44,917 bases of DNA from Folioceros fuciformis. Lineage: Eukaryota; Anthocerotophyta; Anthocerotopsida; Anthocerotales. The notes under the pieces were generated by a model. The model was not told the origin of the DNA, made no database searches, and saw only the letters and a list, made by a program, of their open reading frames with translations. Shown here piece after piece: positions 9,556 through 19,219 of the stretch; positions within the stretch are counted from its first letter, which is position 1, and each line of letters starts with the position of its first letter. The stretch spans positions 1 to 44,917 of the forward strand of contig JBNGIO010005642.1 of the NCBI GenBank assembly GCA_049999805.1. Reading direction: 5' to 3'. The translations under genes were made by a program, and so were the position numbers.

Positions 9556-9669
9556 AATTCGATATACTAGAATATCGAGGTTTCGTTACCAACAATTCGA
9601 TATACTAGAATATCGAGGTTTCGTTATCAACAATTCGATATACTAGAATATCGAGGTTTCGTTATCAAC
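9556..9669. repeat. 3 x 38-bp tandem repeat with internal palindrome
   Basis: Units 9556-9593, 9594-9631 and 9632-9669 are identical except for one C/T change in the first. Each contains CGATATACTAGAATATCG, a 6-bp inverted repeat with a 6-nt loop. Confidence 0.95.
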
Positions 9670-9759
9670 AAGACGATGCAAGACCCTGGACATTGCGTCT
9701 TTCTCAACAGGAGAATTGCGCGCTGCTCCTGATGGAGTCCCGCTCCCGCACCCACCCGG

Positions 9760-9777
9760 CCATGCCCTCGGGCATGG
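9760..9777. repeat. perfect short inverted repeat
   Basis: CCATGCCC-TC-GGGCATGG forms an 8-bp stem with a 2-nt loop in otherwise unannotated DNA. Confidence 0.8.
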
Positions 9778-9928
9778 TTCGGGCGCAGCTCTGATTTCTG
9801 TCCCGCTCCAGAGTTATGTAACATATAATGCGATATATCAAATGAATGACCAAATTCTCTAAAAAACCATTCTAAAAACAGGAATATATACCTGGTTATT
9901 GAATGTACATCTATAGACTTCATCGAGA

Positions 9929-9994
9929 ACAAAAGCCTCGGGCCGTGAGATATATAATTAAACAAAAGCCTCGGGCCGTGAGATATATAATTAA
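9929..9994. repeat. 2 x 33-bp perfect tandem duplication
   Basis: Units 9929-9961 and 9962-9994, beginning ACAAAAGCCTCGGGCC, are identical. They lie 59 bp beyond the 3' end of the tRNA gene. The T-run nearest the tRNA on its own strand falls within the second unit, at 9964-9967. Confidence 0.95.
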
Positions 9995-10052
9995 AGTTAA
10001 TCAGATGCGGAAAGCATAAGAATGGACTGTTCGTATGAGATTGGACGCTTCG

Positions 10053-10124
10053 TATCAGAGCCAGGTTTCGATCCTGGGACCTGTGGGTTATGGGCCCACC
10101 ACGCTTCCGCTGCGCCACTCTGAT
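10053..10124 (-). tRNA. initiator tRNA-Met (CAT), 72 nt, intronless
   Basis: On the minus strand the gene starts ATCAGAGTGGCGCAGCGG and ends CTCTGATA. The 7-bp acceptor stem pairs perfectly, starts with the A1-U72 pair typical of eukaryotic initiators, and the discriminator is A. The anticodon CAT sits in GGGCCCATAACCC, and the T-loop has the initiator form GGATCGAAACC instead of the elongator TTC. The A box (TGGCGCAGCGG) and B box needed for RNA polymerase III are present, and a TATATAAATATTTT element lies upstream. No run of four T is seen close behind the gene; the nearest is about 86 nt away. Its 3' end matches the primer sites of both minus-strand LTR elements in this window. Confidence 0.97.
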
Positions 10125-10654
10125 GATCTTGATCAGTACCGGCATAGAAAATATTTATATAGGGTTTTTGTGCATTATGAGCGAAATATAAGTAACAAGA
10201 AGCCACGGACACATTGGGCAAGTTACTCTCGCGGGGTGATATTCCCTGCAAGAGATACGAGATACGAGATACGCCATGCTGAATCGGACAGATAGGGCAC
10301 GTGTGCTCGACAAACGCAACATCAGCGCTGGAGCCTGGAGACTACAGATGGTACGGCCAACTCAGCTGTCCGATTTGGCCTCCTTGGCTCAGATTTTCCC
10401 TGCTGTAAATAAAGATTCGATCCTATCTCTACTTCCCTTCCTTGAATGCGCCGGAAAAGCTAGCTCTCCGCCAACACATTTCTGATTCCATGACTCTGTA
10501 TCAGCAGCAAGGCAAGGACGTCTCGAAGGCAAGGTATCGCACTCCCCCCGCGTTGGAGCTTGGGTCGCTCATTCGAGCTTCACGACATCCTGGAATTCCA
10601 CAGACCACACGCATTCGAGTAGGGCAGGACCATACCCCCTGACAGCACGAAAGA
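10125..10654. other. intergenic, no gene recognised
   Basis: Includes a small GAGATAC triplication at about 10253-10273 and short open frames without recognisable homology. Nothing else is seen. Confidence 0.5.
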
Positions 10655-10935
10655 AGGTAACATCGGAAGCGTTTCACGGTGTGACTTGAGCCAATCTCAT
10701 ACTCATCCCTTCTGAATCAGCTCAATCAAAGTGTTACAGGGGCCCGAAAAGCGTGGAGTTCCACGAACCTAGATGCCGAGGAGGCAGAATTGCAGACACG
10801 GTAAGCGCTTGACGCTACGACTTGAGCCAGTGTCGATCACCACTCTTCGCATCCCGTCGGAATCTTATAGGGCCTCACAAAGCCATGGAGTTCCACAAAC
10901 CTAGATCCCGACGCGGCAAAAAGTTAGAACATCCA
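10655..10935. repeat. diverged tandem duplication, about 140 bp per unit
   Basis: Two copies (about 10655-10799 and 10800-10935) share blocks in the same order: GACTTGAGCCA, then a GGCCC/GGCCT block, then GTGGAGTTCCAC versus ATGGAGTTCCAC, AACCTAGAT and CCGA..GGCA. A weaker third relative may precede them around 10500-10640 (GGAATTCCACAGACCA). No coding frame is conserved between copies. Confidence 0.6.
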
Positions 10936-12291
10936 AATGTTGCAGATGCTGTTTCTTGAGCGTAACATGTACCTTGGTGACACTTTCCAGGGCACGGGCA
11001 TTTGACTACTGGTCCGAGCTCCTTTCCAAAATCTTCTTGACTCCAGCCTGTAACGGATAATCTCGATGATCTTCAGCGAGCTCTCGGTAAAGACTTGAAA
11101 AAAAAACCAGTCAAGGCCCTGGCAGGATGAGAGGAGACATGCCGGGGGCTGCGCCGCAGCTGCTACTAGCCGCCCTGCGCCTCTGCACCATCTCTCCCAC
11201 CGACCTACGTATCCTGCGTGTCACCACCTCGATCTGCGGGTGAGGAACGACGAACATGTCATGCCAGCAGCCAGCCCTGTCAGGGTGTCCAACGGCTGTC
11301 ACGGGAAGCCCGGGCAAGGTATACCGTGAGAAAATTACCCAGGCGGTCGGCGACCGCCGGTCGGGGCCCGGGTTAGGGCAGGCGAGACGGTTACTTAAAG
11401 TCGCCGACCACAATGCTGGTCAGTGCGGTGAGAAGGGGAGGCCGACCATCTGCTACTGGTGCGTGGCTCTCCCCTTCCATGCGCCTTCTCTGCTGTCGCC
11501 ACCTCTGTGGCCTTCCTGCTCCGGCGCCCGCTGCTTCTGCTTCTCCTCTCCGCTCCAGGTACTGTGCACCTGGTCCTCTGCCCATCAGCCTGACCTGTCG
11601 TCCATGAATAATTCCGCGCTCTCTGGGTGGAGAGTTGGAGAATAGCCACGTGAAACACGGCACTGGCTGCTCTGTGTGTGGCCCAATTTGTTGCGTCTGC
11701 AGGGAAAGACAATTGCCAAGGTCTTGCAGCTCCGCTGATAGCCGCAGGCAGGTAGTGTCGCTACTGGTTCTGGAACTCGGCGGCTGCTTCTTGCTTTGTA
11801 GCTGTGAGCGGGAAGGGAATTCTTGCCTTGCTAATCGTTGTAGCAGGTGTGAGGGTCGGGGAGCTTTGATCGATCACGAGGGTGTTGTACGCTTGCGCAA
11901 GGAAGAAAGCATACACACGAGAATTGCGTCATGATTTGAAGGACAGTCGGATGCCCGATTGTTGAGTTTGTTGGAGCTCCTTGTTGCATTGCCTTGCTAG
12001 CGTGTGAGGACTCACTGGCTCTGCGTCTGAAACTCGTGCGCCGTGCACGGGATTTTTTGTCTGTGCTGATAGTCGCATCCTCTGTTGTGACCGCTGGTCC
12101 GGTTCGGGTGCTTGCTGACGCTGCGATGGGACCTGACATTCGTGATCATGATATTTGTTTAATGTTTTCGGATGTCACTTGCTGTCGGATTTGTTGCCGC
12201 CGTGGTGGTTTATTTGCACAGGGCGGGAACTGAATCGCGTTCTGCTGTGCAGGAGATCTCTACTTGGTGTTTGGTAGCGGAATTGTGAGAG
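10936..12291 (+). other. upstream region and probable 5' leader of the methionine gamma-lyase gene
   Basis: No open frame here has recognisable homology on either strand. A splice-acceptor-like CTGTGCAG at about 12245-12252 shortly before the start codon, and donor-like GGTGAG or CAGGTACTG sites near 11425 and 11557, would allow a 5' UTR intron. That is inference without transcript data. Confidence 0.35.
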
Positions 12292-13641
12292 ATGGAGGCC
12301 GCACAAGCGTATGTCAAGCGGTCTCGCTTTGAGGATTATCAGGAAGACGGGGATGCGAATGCTCCACTGTCGAAGCGCAGTCGTGTTCGAGGATTGCATG
12401 TTGATCCGCTCGAAGACCTCGCGCTTTTACGGCATGAGTTCGGGGAGCATGGAGGGGTGAATATGTCTATTGAGGCTTCCGCAACTTTCACGGTCATGGA
12501 GCCTGAGACCATGGGGAAGTTGTTTTCTGGGGAGCTGGGACCCGAACGGGATTTTTACATCTACAGCCGCCATTTCAATCCTACGGTGCTCAATCTCAGC
12601 AGGCAGATGGCAGCCATGGAGGGTACCCAGTCCGCCTATTGCACAGCGAGTGGTATGTCAGCTATCTCCGCAGCTCTTCTCCAGCTGTGCAGCACCGGAG
12701 ATCACATTGTCGCATCCAGCCGGCTGTATGGAGGAACATACGCTCTTCTTGCTGAGTTCCTGCCTCGTGTTTCTGGGATTACCACCACTTTCGTAGACAT
12801 TGAGCACCCGGAGAAGGTGCGAGCGGCATTTCAGTCATCAACCAAGGTGCTTTACTTTGAGTCTGTGTCCAATCCGACTCTTGTGGTGGCAGATATTGCT
12901 AAGCTTGCATCTATCGGGCATGAGAAAGGTGTAAAGGTAGTGGTTGATAACACCTTTGCCCCTCTGCTCATCTCTCCAGCCCGCTTAGGGGCAGACATTG
13001 TTGTCCACAGCATCTCCAAGTACATCAGCGGTGGCAGTGACATCATTGCTGGGGCGGTGTGCGGCTCCCAGGAATTTGTGAATTCCATGATGGGTCTGCA
13101 GCAAGGCACGCTCATGCTTCTTGGGCCTACAATGTATCCTGTTGTGGCCTTCCACATATCCAGTCGGCTGCCTCATCTTGGTCTTCGTATGAAGGAGCAC
13201 TGTGCGAGAGCATTGTCATTCGCAAGGAGGCTGAGAAAGCTTGGCTTGAAGATTATCTACCCCGGACTTGAAGATCATCCCCAGCACGAGCTTTTCAAGA
13301 GTATGCTAAATGAGGGGTATGGCTTCGGAGGAATGCTATGCGTAGATTTGGAGACAACTGAGCGTGCCAACAACTTCATGCGCCGTTTGCAGAATGATTC
13401 CAAATTTGGCCTTATGGCTGTGAGTTTGGGTTACTACGAGACTTTGATGTCTTGCTCAGGCTCGAGCACTGCCAGTGAGATGCCGAAGACGGAGCAGGAG
13501 AAGACGGGAATCTCTCCCGGTCTTGTGCGGATGTCCGTTGGATTCACTGGTTCCCTGGAGCAGAGATGGGAGCAGCTTCTGGATGCTTTGGTTGCCTTGA
13601 AGCTTGTGAGGGAAGGGGCAAAGCTCCAGTCCTTGATGTAG
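12292..13641 (+). CDS. MGL: methionine gamma-lyase, PLP-dependent, 449 aa, single exon
   Basis: This PLP enzyme of the Cys/Met metabolism family cleaves methionine to methanethiol, 2-oxobutyrate and ammonia, feeding isoleucine synthesis; plant forms are cytosolic. The Schiff-base lysine is K243 in SISKYISGG. Other family blocks are YSRHFNPT (91-98), the PLP-phosphate loop TASGMSA (118-124), D219 in VVVDNTF, and the C-terminal GISPGLVRMSVG segment. SLGYYETLMSCSGSST is the block that distinguishes plant methionine gamma-lyase from cystathionine enzymes. Length is close to the usual 440 aa of plant orthologues and there is no transit peptide; the N-terminus has a basic SKRSR patch. The reading is continuous with no intron. 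The ATG is the first in frame after the acceptor-like site near 12250. Confidence 0.97.
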   Translation: MEAAQAYVKRSRFEDYQEDGDANAPLSKRSRVRGLHVDPLEDLALLRHEFGEHGGVNMSIEASATFTVMEPETMGKLFSGELGPERDFYIYSRHFNPTVLNLSRQMAAMEGTQSAYCTASGMSAISAALLQLCSTGDHIVASSRLYGGTYALLAEFLPRVSGITTTFVDIEHPEKVRAAFQSSTKVLYFESVSNPTLVVADIAKLASIGHEKGVKVVVDNTFAPLLISPARLGADIVVHSISKYISGGSDIIAGAVCGSQEFVNSMMGLQQGTLMLLGPTMYPVVAFHISSRLPHLGLRMKEHCARALSFARRLRKLGLKIIYPGLEDHPQHELFKSMLNEGYGFGGMLCVDLETTERANNFMRRLQNDSKFGLMAVSLGYYETLMSCSGSSTASEMPKTEQEKTGISPGLVRMSVGFTGSLEQRWEQLLDALVALKLVREGAKLQSLM

Positions 13642-13936
13642 CCATCGTGACTTCACACCCAAGTGTGGGATCACATCTCTGAGTCGCTCTGCTGTTACAC
13701 ATTCAAGCAGCTCGTTGTAATGTTCATAGCTTGAATACTTTGACAAACTTAAAGTCTCGTTACTTTTGTACATAGTATTTTCTATGACCGTATGTCACTG
13801 CAAGGTTAAGCATGAAGCTTTTGAATTTTTACATACTTAAAACAAAGTATTAGGTGTTAGGCCTTCATCCCAAATCTCAATAACAAGGTTCAAACTAGCA
13901 CTCCTCTCCCTCTTCCTTGGAGGTGGGGTAAGCCAC
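13642..13936 (+). other. 3' flank of the methionine gamma-lyase gene
   Basis: AT-rich untranslated sequence following the stop codon. No other gene is seen before the satellite block. Confidence 0.5.
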
Positions 13937-14815
13937 TAAGCTAAAAGAAAACAATAGATAAATTACACAACTAAAAGCAAACACCAAACATATCACACAA
14001 CTGAAAGCAAACAATAGACAAACCACACAGCTAAAAACAAACACCGGACAAACCACTTGGATAAAAACAAATAGTAGACAAATCACACAACTAAAAGCAA
14101 ACACCAAACAAACGACATAGCTAAAAGCAAACAGCAAACACCAGACAAACCACTCAGCTAAAAGCAAACACCAAGCAAACACCAGACAAACCACTCAGCT
14201 AAAAGCAAACACCAAGCAAACACCAGACAAACCACTCAGCNNNNNNNNNNNNNNNNNNNNNNNNNNNNNNNNNNNNNNNNNNNNNNNNNNNNNNNNNNNN
14301 NNNNNNNNNNNNNNNNNNNNNNNNNNNNNNNNNNNNNNNNNNNNNNNNNNNNNNNNNNNNNNNNNNNNNNNNNNNNNNNNNNNNNNNNNNNNNNNNNNNN
14401 NNNNNNNNNNNNNNNNNNNNNNNNNNNNNNNNNNNNNNNNNNNNNNNNNNNNNNNNNNNNNNNNNNNNNNNNNNNNNNNNNNNNNNNNNNNNNNNNNNNN
14501 NNNNNNNNNNNNNNNNNNNNNNNNNNNNNNNNNNNNNNNNNNNNNNNNNNNNNNNNNNNNNNNNNNNNNNNNNNNNNNNNNNNNNNNNNNNNNNNNNNNN
14601 NNNNNNNNNNNNNNNNNNNNNNNNNNNNNNNNNNNNNNNNCAAACACCAAGCAAACACCAGACAAACCACTCAGCTAAAAGCAAACACCAAGCAAACACC
14701 AGACAAACCACTCAGCTAAAAGCAAACACCAAGCAAACACCAGACAAACCACTCAGCTAAAAGCAAACACCAAGCAAACACCAGACAAACCACTCAGCTA
14801 AAAGCAAACATAGGA
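13937..14815. repeat. minisatellite of 30-bp and 41-bp units, with assembly gap
   Basis: The left part consists of diverged 30-bp units of the form ACAAACCACNCAGCTAAAAG plus CAAACACCRN. From about 14150 the units are nearly identical and 41 bp long, the extra 11 bp being a duplicated AGCAAACACCA. A run of N at 14241-14640 interrupts the homogeneous part, so the true array is probably longer or shorter than shown. Because 41 is not a multiple of 3, the minus strand stays open in all frames, producing long apparent frames that are not genes. Confidence 0.97.
14241..14640. other. assembly gap, 400 N
   Basis: Exactly 400 undetermined bases flanked on both sides by the same 41-bp satellite. It is a placeholder for a collapsed or unresolved tandem array. 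Confidence 1.
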
Positions 14816-14857
14816 AACCAATAGTAGGGCTAAAAGGACTCGCAATCAACACCAAGT

Positions 14858-15000
14858 CAACAAGGATTAGAAAGAATCCCCCATCTCCCTATTAGCAAGA
14901 CCGAGTCAACAAGGATTAGAAAGAATCCCCCATCTCCCGATTAGCAAGACCGAGTCAACAAGGATTAGACCGATCCCCCATCTCCCTATGAGCAAAAATA
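14858..15000. repeat. about 3 x 49-bp tandem repeat
   Basis: Units 14858-14906, 14907-14955 and a partial third from 14956 start CAACAAGGATTAGA and contain CCCCCATCTCCC. The first two differ at one base; the third is shorter and more diverged. Confidence 0.95.
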
Positions 15001-15119
15001 TATAACACAAGAGGAGGGTTAGAGAGAACTCACATCAACAAGAATATACAACATACTCCCCATCAACTCAACACGAAGGTCAGGGAGAGTTCCATATCTT
15101 CTACTAAGCTTTCTAAGAG

Positions 15120-15480
15120 CTTAACTCTCTCCCCCCACTTCACCTCCTCCACAAGAGTTCTCTAAGAGGGAACACACACTTCGGGTGCTTAGGCTCCTCT
15201 ACAAGAGTTCCCTCAAAGAGAGAGAACACAACTTAGACTCCTTCACAAGAACCCTTTCAAAAGGGAGAGAGCATAACTTAGGCTCCTTCACAAGAGCTCT
15301 TTCAAGAGAGAGAGAGAAAGAGCGAGCCCACCTTAAAGTACTCTTACACAAGAGCTCATAGACAAAGAGCACACCTAGAGTGCTTAGGCTCCTCCACAAG
15401 AGTTGTCTTAGAAAGAAAAAGAGAACACATTTTGGGTGCTTAGGCTTCGAGCTCACACCTTGGGTGCTAAAATCGTCTAA
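15120..15480. repeat. degenerate satellite, units of roughly 55-60 bp
   Basis: Repeated blocks of the form GGCTCCTYCACAAGAGYTCT followed by an AG-rich stretch and a GAACACA motif and often GGGTGCTTAGG. At least five copies are visible at variable spacing. No coding function is apparent. Confidence 0.8.
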
Positions 15481-16279
15481 GCACTAAAATGCTCTCCAAG
15501 AGGGAATATTTGCATGTTTCCTAGTCTAGACCCCTTTTTGCATTAAAACTCTACTTATTTTCTAAGTTAAACTTCAAGATTTAGAGCACTTTCAGCCTTC
15601 TTTTTGATTTGTATGATATTGGTGGTATACTAATACGAAAAATGTTTTCATATGAACCTGACTTTCAGATTGTAGACTCGTATCATAGCTATGTGTGACA
15701 TCTTTTATCACGGGAACATTATTTTGTGATACCGACGTGGACAGGAGTCGGGATGATAATAAATGGTGGTGGTTGAAATCAAAGCATTGCGATCGTCTCA
15801 GTAGGTTGTCTTCTCGTAATGCCCGTGTCGAGGCGTGTTACGCGCCCGCTGCTGGTAGAGTACAGAGTGCGAGGGGCCAAAGTGACTTGGCCTCAAGATT
15901 TACATAAAGAGACTATCGGCGTTGCGTTCCTGGGGACCCTGGCGTACGTCCAGATGTGGAGACCATTCACAGCAAACGAAGATCTGTTCATTAACTTTTT
16001 GAGTACATCCAAAAACTCCTCGCAATCACAAATCTCTTCTCATAGTCAATGTTCCCTTCGCGGCGAGAGTTCAAGTTTAACAGAGAATATACAAGCCCAA
16101 AAATTATTCAGCCCAAACATCATTCCTTTGTGGATGATCTTTCTTTTGTGGATGAACACGCGTCAAATCCGTGAACACAAGAAACCAGTACAAGAAGCAA
16201 CCGATTCCATTCCACACAAAAGTGATGCTGGCATGGACCAACCGAGCGTGAGCAGCGCAGTGAAGGTCACAACGAAGAA
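15481..16279. other. 3' flank of the TLDc gene, no other gene seen
   Basis: Contains a 224-codon + strand frame (15819-16493) that overlaps the last coding exons of the opposite-strand TLDc gene and has no recognisable domain. It is treated as non-coding. Confidence 0.5.
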
Positions 16280-19219
16280 TCAGAGATGCAACCGCCACAC
16301 CCCTGCAGCTTCACGATTTGCCTTGAGTGCTGCCCTTGAGACATGTTCGAAACCCCACACCTGCGAGGGTCACATGCAGGTTACACCACCGCAACCACTT
16401 CCAAACACAACACGTCAAACAAAACACCAGTCCAGGTGTCCAGAAGAAAAGTACCTCCACATCTTTTGCCACGAATTCCTGAGAGTGTGCTAGACAGTAG
16501 CTCCCAAAAGTTTCGGATGGGCCACTAGTTCCGTTCAACCTTCAAAAGCGAAAAAAACAGAAAAAAAGAAAAGAATCAGAAGACCACATTACTATCAAAA
16601 TACCGTGAATTAACAAAAAAGATGATTTCATGATGCACTATCCAGCTTACAGCTCAGCATCAAGGGTCAATGCGAAATGCTTTGTGCCTCCTCCGAACGC
16701 CAAGGTCTGTCGCCCACAGAGGACATAATACGAGTTCACTCCTGCCGGGCACGGGCACAAAAATATAGGCTGTAAGTACATGGACACCTCATACCCACAA
16801 GTGTACACAACTAAGGGAATTTCAGGGGAGGAGAGACGAACCTGTGGGCCGAAAGATCTTCAGTTTACCAGATACATTTGTGAAAACGAACGAGCTGTTG
16901 GTGCCCTGCAGTACAAAACATAACTGCCATGACTAAGCACAACAAATATTAAACCAAACAACAAATCAAGCCGCTTCAGTCGGATGCGAACCTGATACTT
17001 GTCTTGTGAGACTTGAAAAGATGACGTGTGTAAACCTCCGAATACGGCACCTTCTCTATCACCTGTCACCTGGGAACAGAAGCCCGACCATGACTACAGC
17101 AATAACGCCCCATTGAAGACCAGAAGAACTCCAAACACAGACTCCAAACACAGACTCCAAACACAGACTCCAAACACAGACTCCAAACACAGCAAACGAT
17201 CTCGTACCAGTAAGCACGGACCATTGGAGCGTGCAGTTTTCCTGTATAGTGCTTGAAGAGACATGCCATCCCTTTGCGTGCTGGCAACACCACAAGTGAT
17301 AACCAAGTAAACAAAAATGTGCACAACACCAACAAACATGTCACTAGTGGATAAAGCCGAGATTGCACCATCCTGATAAACCAAATCCCGAGACTGACCT
17401 GTAGAGCAACACCCATTGGCGGCCTTGAGATACAAGAGGAAGAGCTTGGTGGATGAGGGACCGAAAGTCAGGAGCGAGGAGACATGAGGGTTCAGACATG
17501 GAAGGCAGCGGCTCCAACTGCGACAGCGCTGCATTCTTATTCTGGTCTGGACCTACAGTCATCGTCATGTCCTGTTCGGACACCAGTTGCCACTCACTTT
17601 CATCAATATCCTCAGCCACAATTCTACCTCTACTACCAGAATTTTCCACCACCTCCTTATTGGTCACATCCCCAGCCTTAGGGTTCTTAACCTTTGGTTT
17701 GGCTTTGGAGGTGGTAGCTTCAGGCGGTCCATCCCTTGCTTCATGGTAATCATCATGTAAAGCGGTGTCGTCTGAGGAGGTTACACCTGCCTGAGAGCAC
17801 GAGAGTAAGGACAATAGGAAGGCTGTCAATGAAGATGTATCAGGTCCATCACATCGCTGTTTTGAATCGGTCTCCTTTGCCGTACCATCCGCTGGCTTCT
17901 CCTGAACATTGCAGGGAATACATGACACCATTCTGTCAGGTTTCGCTATATTTCCTGAGTCATTCGTGCCCTTCCTCCGTCCATACGATATGGAGAAACA
18001 CATGAGGCGACCACAAGCCAAATGCATCATACTAAGAACTTCTCCACAAAAGAACATCAACAGACCAATACTCGCATATTTGTCCAGGCCTCCATAACAT
18101 CTGCACGCATCACTATCATTGTTCCAGAACACCCTCGAATTGCATAGGCTGCAAATGCGAAAATGTATTGTACCATAGCACAGAACAAATCCCCGTGGTT
18201 CACAAGATATTCAACAATCAAATACCAGCATACACGCACAGAACTAGATGGCCGAGGTACGGCTCCCACCATGCTCCACTCTAGTTCGACTCGCTAAACT
18301 CACTGACGAGACCAGATCCTCTGCATGGACCGTGCAATGAACCAAGCAGCAACTGGTGAAGGCACACGGTGCCCTAATTCACAGTCAAATGTTCCGAAGA
18401 CTGATTCAGGGTTACCCAAATTCGGAATCACTACTGGAAGTCAGGCCGGGAATATGCGGCTCAGACCACAACCGTAGCTTCCATGATACATCCAGTCAAG
18501 AGAGAACAGCGACCGTTGACACCCGAATCACGCCATACAGACACGAGACCTTTAACGCCCCTTCCAAAGACACGCACACGACATGGGAGCAAGAACGCCA
18601 CAGACACATCCACGGCCAAACCCTAGACAATAATTGGCTAACTACACCTCCCAGCTGGCTCGAGTTGCGAGGCTCCACCTTATCTAACTGAAAGAAAAAC
18701 CACTCCGATACTGGCACTCCCTGGACCGGACAACAATCCGCCCAATCCACCTCCTCAGCTACAATGCCAAAGGGTTGGACAGCTATCCCAGCTTCGTTAC
18801 AACACTCGGAAGAGAATGAAACTCACCCGCAGTGGCTCCTGCAGCGACACACGCCGTGTGCAACAGGTGACAACAACGAAGAACCAGCGCGCAAACATCG
18901 CCATGCGGATAACTTCGACGAATTACTTCCAACGCCCAACCCCCGAACACTACACAGCGCATTACCATGCAAGCGGAACAAAGGGCGAAACACCCAGCAG
19001 AAACAACGTACGCCAACCGGCCCCCAATACGACCAGGCAGCAGGCAGGCAGGCAACAAGGCAGACAGACGGATGGCAAATGTGCAAGATAGAAATTAACC
19101 TGAGCTTCTGAGTTATCCCGACTGGAGCGAGAAACGGACTTAGGGGACGGATCCAACAACAGGCGTTCCACGGTATCGACCCACCCCAGCCCACTCTTGA
19201 GCAGTCCCACCCTCATCAT
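16280..19219 (-). CDS. TLDc-domain protein, 8 exons, 364 aa
   Basis: CDS exons by coordinate: 16280-16360, 16455-16539, 16651-16741, 16842-16905, 16992-17069, 17208-17280, 17399-17901 and 19100-19219. All introns are GT-AG, all phases match and the sum is 365 codons. The C-terminal half is a TLDc domain (about residue 178 onward): WVLLYSTQRDGMSLQALYRK, GDREGAVFGG, SSFVFTNVSGK, YYVLCGRQTLAFGGG, NGTSGPSETFGSYCLA and the closing VEVWGFEH. TLDc proteins (OXR1/NCOA7 relatives) are linked to oxidative-stress protection and, in animals and yeast, to V-ATPase binding; the plant role is less clear. The N-terminus has a Ser/Thr/Lys-rich low-complexity stretch and SLTAFLLSLL. Exons 2-8 in transcription order are firm. 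The first exon and the 1198-bp intron 17902-19099 are less sure; an ATG just upstream of exon 2 could serve instead. Confidence 0.88.
17128..17192. repeat. 5 x 13-bp repeat inside an intron
   Basis: Five perfect copies of ACTCCAAACACAG lie within the TLDc-gene intron 17070-17207. Confidence 0.95.

Noticed and set aside
9627-10145. 172-codon minus-strand frame spanning the tRNA gene
   Set aside because: It includes the 33-bp duplication and the tRNA itself; there is no protein resemblance.
13895-14711. Long minus-strand frames rich in Leu, Val, Cys and Trp across the satellite
   Set aside because: They are produced by a 41-bp repeat without stops that cycles through all frames, and they run through undetermined bases.
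14858-15000. 49-bp repeats considered as a CRISPR-like array
   Set aside because: The repeats are contiguous with no unique spacers, and the genome is eukaryotic.
15819-16493. 224-codon + strand frame
   Set aside because: It overlaps proven coding exons of the opposite-strand TLDc gene and shows no domain.
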